From: Cryomorphaceae bacterium 1068
GTDB lineage: Bacteria; Bacteroidota; Bacteroidia; Flavobacteriales_D; Cryomorphaceae
NCBI GenBank assembly: GCA_027214385.1
Contig: JAPVXR010000009.1
Span: 62,001 to 126,000 of the forward strand
Direction: 5' to 3'
Length of the DNA: 64,000 nucleotides
Numbering within the stretch: the first letter of the stretch is position 1; each line of letters begins with the position of its first letter. Made by a program: the position numbers and the translations under genes. Below the pieces are notes generated by a model. It had not been told where the DNA came from. It was given only the letters and a program-made list of their open reading frames with translations, and ran no database searches. Below, in pieces: positions 52,427-62,261 of this stretch.

Positions 52427-53770
52427 ATGCCACAATTTGAAGTCTTACTTCCCAAAATGGGAGAAAGCGTAGCCGAAGCCACAATCATCAAATGGGTCTT
52501 GGAAGAAGGCGATTCTGTAGAGGCCGATGAGCCTCTGGTAGAAATAGCCACCGATAAGGTAGATAGTGAAGTCCCTGCTCCTGAGGATGGAGTTTTGGTA
52601 AAGAAGCTTTGCGAAGAAGGTGATGTGGTAGAAGTGGGTAAACCAATCGCCATATTTTCAACAGATGGTGATGGAGGTACGGCAACACCTGCTCCCGCAG
52701 CAGAAAGCAAACCTAAGGCCGTACCAGCTTCTAATGGAACAGAAAAAGTACAGAACGAACCTGTCCTTGCAGAGGCAGGAAGCAGCGAAAAAATTTCAAA
52801 GACAGGACCATCAGGTCGATTCTATTCGCCTTTGGTTAGAAATATCGCTGAAAAAGAAGGAGTCTCCATTAAAGAACTGGAGCAATTGGAAGGTAGCGGT
52901 GCTGAAGGCAGAGTTACCAAGAAGGACATCTTAAACTATATTCCAAACAGAGAAACTACAGCTCTTGTGGAGGCAAAAGCAGAAGCGAAGTCTCCGCCTA
53001 AGCAAGCCGCAGCATCGACAGGAGGAATCTCCATAAAGGCTCCGAACATTAAGGTTGGTCCTGATGACGAGATCGTTGAAATGGATCGAATGAGGAAAAT
53101 CATTTCCGAACACATGGTCACATCTAAGCACGTTTCACCTCATGTTACCTCTTATGTAGAAGCCGATGTGACGAACATAGTAATGTGGAGAAACAAGTGG
53201 AAGAACAAATTCTTAGAGCGTGAAGGGGAAAAACTCACCTTCACTCCTATTTTCATCGAAGCCATTGCTCAAACAATCAAGGAGATGCGCGGAGTCAATG
53301 TGAGTACTGATGGTGAAAACATCATTAAGCGGAAGCATATCAACATTGGTATGGCTGCAGCCCTTCCTTCCGGTAATTTGATTGTACCCGTTATTCACGA
53401 TGCTGATCAGTTAAATCTACTCGGAATAACAAAGAAAGTTAATGACTTGGCCGCAAGGGCGAGAGTAAATAAGTTGCTTCCGGAGGAGATTCAAGGTGGA
53501 ACTTACACGCTCACAAATGTGGGAACCTTTGGAAATGTAATGGGCACACCGATCATAAATCAGCCCCAAGCGGCTATCATGGCCGTTGGAGCTATTCGAA
53601 AAAAGCCCGCGGTTATTGAAACTCCGGAAGGTGATTTTATTGGCATCAGACACATGATGTTCCTTTCGCACGCTTACGACCATCGCATCATTGATGGAGC
53701 ATTAGGAGGCAGTTTTGTGCGCAAAGTGGCCGATCTTTTAGAGAGTTTTGATATCAATAGGGAAATTTGA
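52427..53770 (+). CDS. Dihydrolipoamide acyltransferase (E2) of a 2-oxo acid dehydrogenase complex
   Basis: 447 residues: one N-terminal lipoyl domain with the lipoylated Lys (EIATDKVDSEV, K44), an Ala/Pro-rich linker, a peripheral subunit-binding domain (SPLVRNIAEKEGVSIKELEQLEGSGAEGRVTKKDI), and a catalytic domain ending in AYDHRIIDGALGG with the conserved His and Asp. It transfers acyl groups to CoA. Branched-chain 2-oxo acid (BkdB-like) specificity is most common for this single-lipoyl form in Bacteroidota, but pyruvate or 2-oxoglutarate cannot be ruled out. No E1 or E3 gene is adjacent. Confidence 0.93.
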   Translation: MPQFEVLLPKMGESVAEATIIKWVLEEGDSVEADEPLVEIATDKVDSEVPAPEDGVLVKKLCEEGDVVEVGKPIAIFSTDGDGGTATPAPAAESKPKAVPASNGTEKVQNEPVLAEAGSSEKISKTGPSGRFYSPLVRNIAEKEGVSIKELEQLEGSGAEGRVTKKDILNYIPNRETTALVEAKAEAKSPPKQAAASTGGISIKAPNIKVGPDDEIVEMDRMRKIISEHMVTSKHVSPHVTSYVEADVTNIVMWRNKWKNKFLEREGEKLTFTPIFIEAIAQTIKEMRGVNVSTDGENIIKRKHINIGMAAALPSGNLIVPVIHDADQLNLLGITKKVNDLAARARVNKLLPEEIQGGTYTLTNVGTFGNVMGTPIINQPQAAIMAVGAIRKKPAVIETPEGDFIGIRHMMFLSHAYDHRIIDGALGGSFVRKVADLLESFDINREI

Positions 53771-53804
53771 TAAAGTTTCTATAAGTCATCCTAACGGTTT
53801 ATAT

Positions 53805-53812
53805 TAGCTTTG
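53805..53812 (+). promoter_or_regulatory. Predicted -7 box of the PorE-like gene
   Basis: TAGCTTTG exactly matches TAnnTTTG. Leader of about 17-20 nt to ATG 53835. Confidence 0.45.
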
Positions 53813-53834
53813 GAACGATTATTTCCCCTGTTGG

Positions 53835-55865
53835 ATGAATAGAACTCTACTTCTGAGCACTTTCTTTTTAGGTTTATTCTGCGCTACGGCTTCTGCTCAA
53901 AGCTTGTCATACAATCAGCGTTTTGAAGAAGCCATTCGCCTCGAGGCTGAAGGTGAGAAGCGTCAGGCTTTTGATGTCTGGACATCTCTCGCTTCTGATT
54001 TTCCAGAAAATGGAAACCTTCAATACCGTGCAGGTCTGGCACATTTACAATCATTTAATCAGCAAGCAGGAGCGCTTCCTTACTTAAAGCTCGCTGAAGG
54101 AATAGGAACTGATGGGAAATATGATCCGATCAGCCCGCAGGAGAAAAAATCGCCGATTACCCTCTATTTCTATCTTGGAAAAGCCCACCACCTCAACTAC
54201 AACTTGGATGAGGCAGAGCTTTATTACGAGAAATTCACCAAAATTGCTCCAGCTAAGCATTTTCTTTTTGATGATGCCATACTGGGAATCCAGCAAGTTG
54301 AAAATGCTAAAGAGATCACCGCCAATCCGGTAGCTTTCAATATTCAAAACCTTGGTGACACCATAAATACTCCTTACCCTGATTACAGTCCGGTCATTTC
54401 AATTGATGAAAATTCAATCTTTTACACTTCAAGGAGACTTCGGGCTGATAGCAGCAACATTAATATTCTAGATCGAAATACAGGGGGGTATTATGATGAC
54501 ATTTACGTCTCTTACAAAGATAGGAGAGGAAACTGGCAAGAGCCTGAACTCTTGAATATCAACTCGGACATTCACACTGCCACGATGAATGTTTCGCCAA
54601 ATGGCCAGACTCTTTATATCTATCGGGATGAAGATGGAGGCTCTATTTATGAAAGCACTCTGGTCGGAGAAACCTGGACCAGCCCTATAAAGTTACCTGC
54701 CCCCATTAATTCAAGCGCATGGGAAACACATCTTGCCGCTACGGCTGATGGAAGTACCGTTTATTTTGTCAGCAATCGAAAAGGTGGATTGGGAGGTAGA
54801 GATATCTGGCGATCAAAAAAATTGCCCGACGGCACATGGGGAGAGGCATACAACATGGGAGCCATTCTTAACACCCAGTACGAAGAAGATGCTGTGTTCA
54901 TTTCGCCTGATGAGAACACACTCTACTTCAGTTCTCAAGGTCACAATAGTATTGGAGGCTTTGATGTGTTCAGCACTACAAAAGATACTGAAGGAAACTG
55001 GGGCACTCCAAAAAATATTGGTTATCCCATTAATACAACCGATGACGATGTGTTTTTCGTGACCAGTGCAGATGGAAAAAGAGCGTACTTCTCTTCTTTT
55101 CGTAAAGAAGGCTATGGAGAAAAAGATATTTATCTGCTGGACCTACCCGAACCACAAGAGGTTAGGTTGGCGCTATTAAAAGGAGTGATTATTCCTGCTC
55201 CGGGCGAAAAGCTCCCAAAAGATATTTCAGTAGCTGTTACGAATAAACAAACAATGGAGACGTCTTTTTATACGCCTCGTGAGCGAGACGGTAATTTCAT
55301 CGCCATACTACCACCCTGTTTCGATTATGATGTTGAATATTTCATAGATGGTAATACCGCTGGAACGGACTCCTTCAGTGTTGATTGCGAGAGCGCTTAC
55401 AGAGAAATAGAGAAAATTCTGCTACTCAATCCTGTTCTTGTGGGAAGCGATGGAAAATCAATATTCGTTTCTACGACAACAGAGGACAATGAACCTGCCA
55501 CTTTCAAGAAATTCTTTGGCTATAATGCGAATGAGGTTGCGATGGAGGAAGAAATTTTCAAAAATTTCATGAAGCAACTAAAATTGAAAGCTGCAAAGAA
55601 TGGTACGGTAGAAATTACAATTGTGGGTAGTGCTTCCCAAGTTCCAACCAAGACTTTTGGAAGGAACAAAGTATTAGCCGATCTGAGAGCCAGCAATGCA
55701 AAGGAAAGAATACTCAATGTGGCCAAAGAGTTGGAAATTGATCCTGATGTAATCGTTTTCAAGACTGTAGAAGGAAAGGTTCAAGGACCTACCTACAAAG
55801 GAGACTTCTTGGAGAATGAAGACACATACCGCAAATTCCAATACGTGGAAGTAACTGCCAAATGA
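53835..55865 (+). CDS. PorE-like protein: TPR, PD40 propeller, carboxypeptidase-like and OmpA-like domains
   Basis: 676 residues, signal peptide (1-21). Order: TPR region (about 25-140), a PD40/WD40-like beta-propeller (about 170-430) with repeats such as DYSPVISIDENSIFYTSRR, VYFVSNRKGGLGGRDIW and LYFSSQGHNSIGGFDVF, a carboxypeptidase-regulatory-like beta domain (about 435-520), and a degenerate OmpA-type peptidoglycan-binding domain (about 545-676, with FGRNKVLADLRASNAKERIL). This four-part order is that of PorE, a periplasmic T9SS-associated protein that binds peptidoglycan. A close paralogue follows directly. Confidence 0.82.
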   Translation: MNRTLLLSTFFLGLFCATASAQSLSYNQRFEEAIRLEAEGEKRQAFDVWTSLASDFPENGNLQYRAGLAHLQSFNQQAGALPYLKLAEGIGTDGKYDPISPQEKKSPITLYFYLGKAHHLNYNLDEAELYYEKFTKIAPAKHFLFDDAILGIQQVENAKEITANPVAFNIQNLGDTINTPYPDYSPVISIDENSIFYTSRRLRADSSNINILDRNTGGYYDDIYVSYKDRRGNWQEPELLNINSDIHTATMNVSPNGQTLYIYRDEDGGSIYESTLVGETWTSPIKLPAPINSSAWETHLAATADGSTVYFVSNRKGGLGGRDIWRSKKLPDGTWGEAYNMGAILNTQYEEDAVFISPDENTLYFSSQGHNSIGGFDVFSTTKDTEGNWGTPKNIGYPINTTDDDVFFVTSADGKRAYFSSFRKEGYGEKDIYLLDLPEPQEVRLALLKGVIIPAPGEKLPKDISVAVTNKQTMETSFYTPRERDGNFIAILPPCFDYDVEYFIDGNTAGTDSFSVDCESAYREIEKILLLNPVLVGSDGKSIFVSTTTEDNEPATFKKFFGYNANEVAMEEEIFKNFMKQLKLKAAKNGTVEITIVGSASQVPTKTFGRNKVLADLRASNAKERILNVAKELEIDPDVIVFKTVEGKVQGPTYKGDFLENEDTYRKFQYVEVTAK

Positions 55866-55934
55866 TCTATACTTTAAATCAAAAAGCTCAATTGAAGTGA
55901 ATGTACCTGAATTGAGAGATGTAAATTCTACATA

Positions 55935-57491
55935 TTGACAGCACCAATCCGCCTCTTATTACTATTTACATTATTCCTCTTTGCGTTTAGAAGTTCTGCT
56001 TGGTCTCAAAATCATGACGTTGCCAATGCCGCATTCAATGAAGGAAATTATTTGGTGGCTGTGGAACAATATTCCAAGTTGATTGACAGGGAACCTGACA
56101 ATCCTATGTACAACGAACGTTTGGGTAAAAGCTATCTTAAAACATACATCGACCCTCTGTTGGCACTGGACTATTTGCTTCAGGCCGAGAGCTATGATAA
56201 ATTCGATAAAAGTCTATACCTCGACATTGCCAAAGCCAGCACCTATCATCTCGACTTCGATCAAGCTCTATTCTATCTCAATAAGTTTGAAGAAGCAGGC
56301 GGAGTGAAAAAGAAGAAGCGCTCCGAATTCTATAAAATGAAAGATGACTGTATTGCAGCGCAGGATCTTTTAAAATACCCTGTTGATGTAAATTTCAGTC
56401 GCCTGAGCGAGAATGTGAACTCCATTTATCCCGATTATCACCCATTCGTTACTAAAGATGGAAAAACCCTTTACTTCACCTCAAGACGAAAACTAAAACC
56501 AGGAGCAAAACCTGAGTTTGACGGATACTTTCCTTCTGACATATTTGTAAGCGAACGAACTGAAACAGGATGGGCTGAAGCTGAAGTATTACCAAGTCCT
56601 ATAAATACTCCTTACGATGAGCAAGTCGTAGGTATTACAGATTCCGGTGATAGCATCTTTTTCTACATCGATCACGTGGATAATTATGGCGATATTTTCT
56701 TATCCACCAAAGAAGTAGGACGATTTAGCAAACCCAAAAACTTAGGTGAACAGGTTAACTCGGGAAGCGTGGAATCTGCCTGTTCAGTATCAAAAGACGG
56801 TAAGATTATGCTGTTCAGCTCCGAAAGGGATGGAGGGTTTGGCGAACTCGACATTTACATGGTAAAGAAATTGCCAAGTGGAAATTGGGGTGAACCGGAA
56901 AATCTTGGTGAGGAAATTAATACACCGCTCAACGAGGACTTCCCTACCCTCTCGGGAGATGGGCTGACCATGTACTTTAGTAGTGACGGCCATCCGGGTA
57001 TGGGAGGCTACGATCTGTTTTTTTCCACCTGGGACGTTCAGAACAAGGTTTGGTCAAAGCCCCAAAATCTGGGTTACCCCTTGAACTCGCCATTTGACAA
57101 TAAAACCATTTCCTACACTCAAGATGGTGAAACGGCTTATGTAACTCGGATGGAGCCAGGTTCAAATACTCAATTAGATATTTACGAAGTGAGATTCAAT
57201 AAAATGGCGACGGATGACCCAGCCATATTTCTCATCAACATACCGGCTTCTGCGACCATTGAAGGCGCAGCCCCTGAAATCGTGATCAAAAATGATTTGG
57301 ATGAAGTAGTGGGCAAGTACATGCCAAATAAAATTTCCGGAAGATACATCTTGGCACTCTACCCGGGAAAATACTTCCTCTATGTAGATGCAGAAGGTTT
57401 CTTGCCTTATACGGAAAAATTGGTGGTGAACAATTACCACACAAAGCAAGACGCCAATGTCAAGCTCATTAAATTGACTGAAACAGAATGA
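55935..57491 (+). CDS. TPR/PD40 propeller protein, PorE-like paralogue lacking the OmpA domain
   Basis: 518 residues from a TTG start (55935); no ATG is available near the signal peptide (residues 1-25, ending SAWSQ). TPR region about 28-130, PD40 propeller about 150-420 (YPDYHPFVTKDGKTLYFTSRR, IMLFSSERDGGFGELDIY, MYFSSDGHPGMGGYDLFF), then a beta-rich carboxypeptidase-like domain (about 425-510). It lacks the OmpA-like tail of its upstream neighbour. It is probably periplasmic or on the outer membrane face and a partner in the same complex. It overlaps the next gene by 4 nt. Confidence 0.8.
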   Translation: MTAPIRLLLLFTLFLFAFRSSAWSQNHDVANAAFNEGNYLVAVEQYSKLIDREPDNPMYNERLGKSYLKTYIDPLLALDYLLQAESYDKFDKSLYLDIAKASTYHLDFDQALFYLNKFEEAGGVKKKKRSEFYKMKDDCIAAQDLLKYPVDVNFSRLSENVNSIYPDYHPFVTKDGKTLYFTSRRKLKPGAKPEFDGYFPSDIFVSERTETGWAEAEVLPSPINTPYDEQVVGITDSGDSIFFYIDHVDNYGDIFLSTKEVGRFSKPKNLGEQVNSGSVESACSVSKDGKIMLFSSERDGGFGELDIYMVKKLPSGNWGEPENLGEEINTPLNEDFPTLSGDGLTMYFSSDGHPGMGGYDLFFSTWDVQNKVWSKPQNLGYPLNSPFDNKTISYTQDGETAYVTRMEPGSNTQLDIYEVRFNKMATDDPAIFLINIPASATIEGAAPEIVIKNDLDEVVGKYMPNKISGRYILALYPGKYFLYVDAEGFLPYTEKLVVNNYHTKQDANVKLIKLTETE

Positions 57492-58303
57492 ATTTAAATC
57501 TGAAAAAACCTCTCGCCTTTTTTGACCTTGAAACAACGGGGGTTAATGTGGCTTCAGATAGAATAGTAGAAATCGCTATACTCAAAGTCTTTCCCGACGG
57601 GAGAATCGAGAAAAGACCAAGTACTGAAAACGAAAGATTTCTGATCAATCCACAAATGCCTATTCCTATCGAAACATCGATGATCCACGGCATTTACGAT
57701 GAAGATGTGAAGGATGCTCCGAGCTTTTCGGATGTAGCAGACAAAATATTCAAGTTTCTCTTTGACTGTGATTTGGCAGGTTTCAATTCCAACAAGTTTG
57801 ATGTACCCATTCTGGCTGAGGAATTCTTGAGATGCGGTATTGACTTCAGCATTGAAGATCGAAACTTAATCGATGTACAAAACATCTTCCACTTAATGGA
57901 GCAACGCACGCTGAAGGCCGGATATAAGTTTTACACGGGTAAGGATCTGAATAATGCCCATGAAGCCATGGCAGATGTCGAAGCAACATATGAAGTTTTT
58001 CTAGCTCAGATAGAAAAATACAAAGAAGCGGAATATGAAGACCGCGACGGCAACAAGACAGTTCCCATCGTAAATGATATGGATAAGCTTCACACCGTGT
58101 CTCAACGGCACAGGAATGTAGATTTCTTAGGGCGATTTGTTTACAACGATGACAACGTTGAGTGCTTCAACTTCGGTAAACACAAAGGAAAACCCGTCAC
58201 TGAAGTATTGCAATCAGAGCCAGGCTATTATGGCTGGATGATGAACGGCGATTTCCCATTATATACGAAGAAGGTTCTGAAGTCGATAAGAGAAAAAATG
58301 TAA
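57488..58303 (+). CDS. DnaQ-like 3'-5' exonuclease
   Basis: 271 residues. Exo I FFDLETTGV (D and E), Exo II FNSNKFDVPILAEE, and Exo III HEAMADVEATYEVF (H and D) form an intact DEDDh active site. A C-terminal ~60-residue module (FNFGKHKGKPVTEVLQSEPGYYGWMM) resembles DUF3820/exodeoxyribonuclease-X-type tails. It may act in DNA repair or as an RNA/DNA trimming nuclease rather than as polymerase epsilon. It is coupled to the preceding propeller gene by a 4 nt overlap. Confidence 0.92.
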   Translation: MNLNLKKPLAFFDLETTGVNVASDRIVEIAILKVFPDGRIEKRPSTENERFLINPQMPIPIETSMIHGIYDEDVKDAPSFSDVADKIFKFLFDCDLAGFNSNKFDVPILAEEFLRCGIDFSIEDRNLIDVQNIFHLMEQRTLKAGYKFYTGKDLNNAHEAMADVEATYEVFLAQIEKYKEAEYEDRDGNKTVPIVNDMDKLHTVSQRHRNVDFLGRFVYNDDNVECFNFGKHKGKPVTEVLQSEPGYYGWMMNGDFPLYTKKVLKSIREKM

Positions 58304-58305
58304 GC

Positions 58306-58920
58306 ATGAAGATTATCTGTATTGGAAGAAACTACGCAGACCATGCACTAGAGCTGAAGAATGAAATCCCATCTGAACCTGTCATTTTTTGTAAGCCTGA
58401 CACTGCACTTTTACCAAAAAATCATCCCTTCATTTATCCTGAGCACACCAACGATTTAAATTTTGAATTGGAATTGGTGCTGCGGATTAAGAAAGTAGGA
58501 AAGCATATTAATGCAGTGTTCGCTCATAAATATTATGATGAAGTTGGCTTGGGAATAGACTTCACCGCACGAGACACTCAGCAAAAATGCAAAGAGAAAG
58601 GTCTACCCTGGGAAAGAGCCAAAGCTTTTGACCACTCCGCCCCCCTTGGAAAGAAATTCGTAAAACTGAAAGACCTGCCCGATTCAACCAATATCCATTT
58701 TGAACTAAAGAAAAATGGTGAAACCGTTCAAGTAGGAAATTCGTCGCTGATGCTATTTCCGTTTGACGCTTTGGTATCGGAAGTATCCAAATTTTTTACT
58801 TTAAAAATCGGTGACCTGATTTTCACCGGAACCCCTAAAGGAGTAGGTGCCGTAATTAAAGGAGATGTCCTAGAAGGATTTCTCGAAGGGGAAAAGTTGC
58901 TGCACTTGGAAGTGAAATAA
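58306..58920 (+). CDS. Fumarylacetoacetate hydrolase family protein
   Basis: 204 residues. IGRNYADHALELKNEIPSEPVIFCKPDTALL and LGIDFTARDTQQKCKEKGLPWERAKAFDHSAPLG, with metal-binding Glu in LNFELELVLRI, are typical of small FAH-family enzymes (acylpyruvase/oxaloacetate decarboxylase type, FAHD1-like). Hydrolysis of acylpyruvates or decarboxylation of oxaloacetate are the likely activities. It begins 2 bp after the exonuclease gene. Confidence 0.92.
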   Translation: MKIICIGRNYADHALELKNEIPSEPVIFCKPDTALLPKNHPFIYPEHTNDLNFELELVLRIKKVGKHINAVFAHKYYDEVGLGIDFTARDTQQKCKEKGLPWERAKAFDHSAPLGKKFVKLKDLPDSTNIHFELKKNGETVQVGNSSLMLFPFDALVSEVSKFFTLKIGDLIFTGTPKGVGAVIKGDVLEGFLEGEKLLHLEVK

Positions 58921-59005
58921 AACTCTAGTTGTTTTATTCAAGGAAATTCCGCAATTTCATGGGCTTATCGGCTCTTACCAAGGCCTTAACCAATCTTGGC
59001 AATTT

Positions 59006-60925
59006 ATGGGTGAATTGAATGTGTATGTGGTTGAAACAAAAGATCAAAGAAAGAAGTTTGTTTCTGCCATCTTGAAAGATATGCTCGCATTGGAGACGAT
59101 GCTCGAACGTGGAATGTTCGAATCGGGTATAACCAGAATCGGCGCAGAACAAGAATTTTGCTTTGTCGACAAAAATTTAAGGCCATCAATTATAGGCCTA
59201 GAGGTTCTCGAGGATCTGAACGATGACCATTTCACTACAGAACTTGCCAAGTTCAACCTAGAGGCTAACTTGGACCCTCTCGTTTTCACAGGAGGAGCCT
59301 TGAGCCAATTGGAAAGTGACCTAAGGGGACTTCTGGAACACGCCGATGAAAAGGCAAAAGCAAGAGGAGCCAGGGTTTTATTAACAGGTATTCTGCCCAC
59401 CATTCTTAAAGATGATCTCGAATTTAGAAATATCACTCCTTACGAGCGCTATAGAGCACTGAATGATGCTATGATTAAACACCGTGGCGGTGATTTCGAA
59501 TTTCACATCAAAGCCACTGACGAGTTAATCACGAAGCACAACACCATGCTTTTCGAAGCTTGCAACACGAGCTTCCAAATCCATCTGCAAATAAACCCCG
59601 ACGAATTTGTAGATAAGTACAATTGGGCCCAAGCTATTGCAGGTCCTGTTCTGGCTGCTTCTACCAACTCTCCTCTCCTTTTTGGAAAAAGACTTTGGGA
59701 TGAAACACGCATTGCTGTTTTCGAACAAACGGTAGATCTAAAAAATCAGCGAAACCCGGATCGTGAGCAAAAAAGCCGCGTAGACTTCGGCACGGATTGG
59801 CTCAAGGAGAGTGTAACCGAGATATTTCAATACGACGTTTCTTATTACCGGCTATTGCTCGCAAGCGATATACAAGAAGATGCCATGCACGTACTGAAGT
59901 CAGGTAAAATTCCAAAACTGAAAGCTCTCTCTCTACACAACGGCACCATCTACAAATGGAATCGTCCCTGCTACGGTATTACCGATGGTAAGCCCCACCT
60001 TAGAATAGAAAACAGGTATATTCCTGCAGGCCCGACCATTATTGACGAAATAGCCAATACAGCTTTTTGGCTCGGGTTGATGGAAGGAATGCCGGATGAT
60101 ATTGGTCAAATTTCAGAACAACTTGACTTTGATAACGCCAAGCTCAACTTTCATAAAGCTGCCCAAATGGGACTATCAGCCCAGTTCAGATGGACCGATG
60201 GAAAAGTACACACTGCCGAAAGCCTTTTGCTGGAGCAGCTGATTCCCATGAGCCGTAAAGGGTTGCAGAAAATGAAAATCAATGAGGAGGACATATCTCG
60301 GTACATTGATGTCATCGAAGCAAGGGTGAAAAAGCACCAAACAGGTTCAATCTGGTTGGTACAATCATTCAATAAACTCAGAAAGGACGCAAACATCGAA
60401 GAAGCTGTTGTAGCTGTAACTTCGGGAATGCTCAAACGTCAATACAGCGGCTTGCCGGTTCATGAATGGGATTATCCTACGAAGCAAGAAAGCGGGTCGT
60501 GGGCTAGCAAGTATCGATATGTCCACCAAGTGATGAGCAAAGAGCTCTACACCGTTCAAGAAGATGACCTAGTTGAACTGGTCTCCAACGTAATGAATTG
60601 GCGAAAAATTCACCATGTTCCCGTTGAGAATGAGGAGGGTGAAGTAGTCGGAATAATTTCAGCCGGAGACATTATCAAGTATTATTGCAAACATGCTGAA
60701 GACGAAACGATTACTGTGGATCATATGATGATTAAAAATCCGATTACTGTAACCGCACAGACTGAAGTGGTCGAAGCACTGAAAATTATGCGCAGGAGCA
60801 ATTTAGGCTGTCTCCCCGTAGTGAAGGAGAAAAAGCTCATTGGAATTTTGACAGAGTTTGATTTCGTTTACATGGCCGAATACCTTTTTGAAGAACTACA
60901 AACTATTGAAGCCGAAAGAGATTAA
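59006..60925 (+). CDS. GCS2-family glutamate-cysteine ligase-like protein fused to tandem CBS domains
   Basis: 639 residues. The first ~480 match the GCS2 ATP-dependent carboxylate-amine ligase fold (RIGAEQEFCFVD with catalytic Glu, FNLEANLDPLVF, FQIHLQINPDEF and the RIENRYIPAGPT segment). The C-terminal ~120 residues are two CBS motifs (MSKELYTVQEDDLVELVSNVMNWRKIHHVPV and DHMMIKNPITVTAQTEVVEALKIM), which usually bind adenosine nucleotides and regulate the enzyme. The amine substrate is unknown; in other genomes this type sits beside an aspartoacylase-like gene, as here. Confidence 0.86.
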   Translation: MGELNVYVVETKDQRKKFVSAILKDMLALETMLERGMFESGITRIGAEQEFCFVDKNLRPSIIGLEVLEDLNDDHFTTELAKFNLEANLDPLVFTGGALSQLESDLRGLLEHADEKAKARGARVLLTGILPTILKDDLEFRNITPYERYRALNDAMIKHRGGDFEFHIKATDELITKHNTMLFEACNTSFQIHLQINPDEFVDKYNWAQAIAGPVLAASTNSPLLFGKRLWDETRIAVFEQTVDLKNQRNPDREQKSRVDFGTDWLKESVTEIFQYDVSYYRLLLASDIQEDAMHVLKSGKIPKLKALSLHNGTIYKWNRPCYGITDGKPHLRIENRYIPAGPTIIDEIANTAFWLGLMEGMPDDIGQISEQLDFDNAKLNFHKAAQMGLSAQFRWTDGKVHTAESLLLEQLIPMSRKGLQKMKINEEDISRYIDVIEARVKKHQTGSIWLVQSFNKLRKDANIEEAVVAVTSGMLKRQYSGLPVHEWDYPTKQESGSWASKYRYVHQVMSKELYTVQEDDLVELVSNVMNWRKIHHVPVENEEGEVVGIISAGDIIKYYCKHAEDETITVDHMMIKNPITVTAQTEVVEALKIMRRSNLGCLPVVKEKKLIGILTEFDFVYMAEYLFEELQTIEAERD

Positions 60926-62123
60926 GTTATTCGATTTTATAGAAGGCCGCTCTGTAAATATTCAGCGCGAAATTGCAGCTATCAAGGGCGATAAGCCCGG
61001 GCCTAATATCGTTTTCATCGGTGGTATGCATGGCAACGAGCCAACCGGAGTTTTGGCACTTCACCATGTAATGGAGCAACTGCACCAACTCAAGCCACTC
61101 ATTTCCGGGAATGTATATGCACTAGTAGGAAACCTAACTGCTCTGGAACGTGGAGAACGATTCATAGTCAATGACCTCAACCGCATATGGCAAGCCGATA
61201 AGGTCGAGAGGGCGCGAAAACGCGACTATCATCCTGATGAGATGATCAATGAGGTAGAGGAGCAAATCGAGCTTTGGGCATACCTGGATGGACTCTTGAA
61301 AGAAAGCAATCAGAAGTTCTATTTCGTCGACTTACACACAACTTCAGTGAAGTCTGAGCCGTTTATTTTCATGAGTGATACCTTGATGAACCGTCAGTTC
61401 ATCAGAAAAATGCCGGTACCGGTTGTGATAGGTATCGAAGAACACTTGGACGAACCACTCCTGAGTTACGTAAATGACTTGGGATACCCTTCTCTTGCCT
61501 TTGAAGGCGGCCAACACACCGACCCTGAATCTGTGAGAAACCATGAGGCGATGATTTGGCTTTCATTGGTTAATGGTGGATTGATGAAGAAAAGGGAAGT
61601 ACCCAAGTACCGAAAATACTACCACCAACTCTATCATGCTACGGAAGGAAACAAGAAGGTGTATGAGATCAGAATGCGCCAAGCCATACATCCAGGCGAC
61701 AGCTTCAAGATGGTGAGTGGTTTTAACAATTTTCAAAAAATAAAGAAAGGCGAACCTTTAGCTACACTAAACGGGCACAAACTCAAAGCCAATGAAAATG
61801 CGCAGATTTTCATGCCGCTTTATCAAGAAAAAGGGGAAGATGGATTCTTCATCATTCGAATAATTGCGCGGTTTTGGCTTTCTGTTTCTTATGTTTTTCG
61901 CAGGTTAAATCTTTATCGGATACTTGGCTATCTGCCGGGTGTCCGTCGTTTTATGGGTAGTGACCACGTTATGGTGGTAAACCGACAAGTAGCCAAATGG
62001 TACAGTGTGGAAATTCTCCACTTAATGGGATACCGACGCAAAAAGAAGCAAGGTCATTTGACACTTTTCATCCGTCGAAAATTTGATCTGAGAGGTCCTT
62101 GGAACGGCAAAAAACAGAGGTAA
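60906..62123 (+). CDS. Succinylglutamate desuccinylase/aspartoacylase family zinc hydrolase
   Basis: 405 residues from TTG 60906; further TTG candidates at 60858 and 60888 overlap the upstream gene more deeply and no ATG precedes the fold. Zinc ligands: GGMHGNEPTGVLAL (His, Glu) and VDLHTTSVKSEPF (His). The later ALVGNLTALERG and the FEGGQHTDPES segment carry the catalytic Glu. The family deacylates N-acyl amino acids (succinylglutamate, N-acetylaspartate). It overlaps the GCS2-CBS gene by 20 nt, so the two probably act on the same compound, for instance forming and cleaving a gamma-glutamyl or acyl bond. That is inference. Confidence 0.82.
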   Translation: MKPKEIKLFDFIEGRSVNIQREIAAIKGDKPGPNIVFIGGMHGNEPTGVLALHHVMEQLHQLKPLISGNVYALVGNLTALERGERFIVNDLNRIWQADKVERARKRDYHPDEMINEVEEQIELWAYLDGLLKESNQKFYFVDLHTTSVKSEPFIFMSDTLMNRQFIRKMPVPVVIGIEEHLDEPLLSYVNDLGYPSLAFEGGQHTDPESVRNHEAMIWLSLVNGGLMKKREVPKYRKYYHQLYHATEGNKKVYEIRMRQAIHPGDSFKMVSGFNNFQKIKKGEPLATLNGHKLKANENAQIFMPLYQEKGEDGFFIIRIIARFWLSVSYVFRRLNLYRILGYLPGVRRFMGSDHVMVVNRQVAKWYSVEILHLMGYRRKKKQGHLTLFIRRKFDLRGPWNGKKQR

Positions 62124-62248
62124 CAATTCCTTCTTTTTAACGTATTGCAATAACAAAAGTCAAAGAGTTCCGTTGATTTTCAACTGCAATGAAAACCTGT
62201 ATGTGAGCATCTTTTTATTTGGCTCTCTTTTTGCTACTAGCGCCTGAA

Positions 62249-62256
62249 TATTTTTA
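62249..62256 (+). promoter_or_regulatory. Predicted -7 box of the M23 peptidase gene
   Basis: TATTTTTA (one mismatch to TAnnTTTG) with TTG at 62231-62233, 15 bp away. It ends 6 nt before ATG 62262, giving a nearly leaderless mRNA. Confidence 0.35.
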
Positions 62257-62261
62257 TCCCC

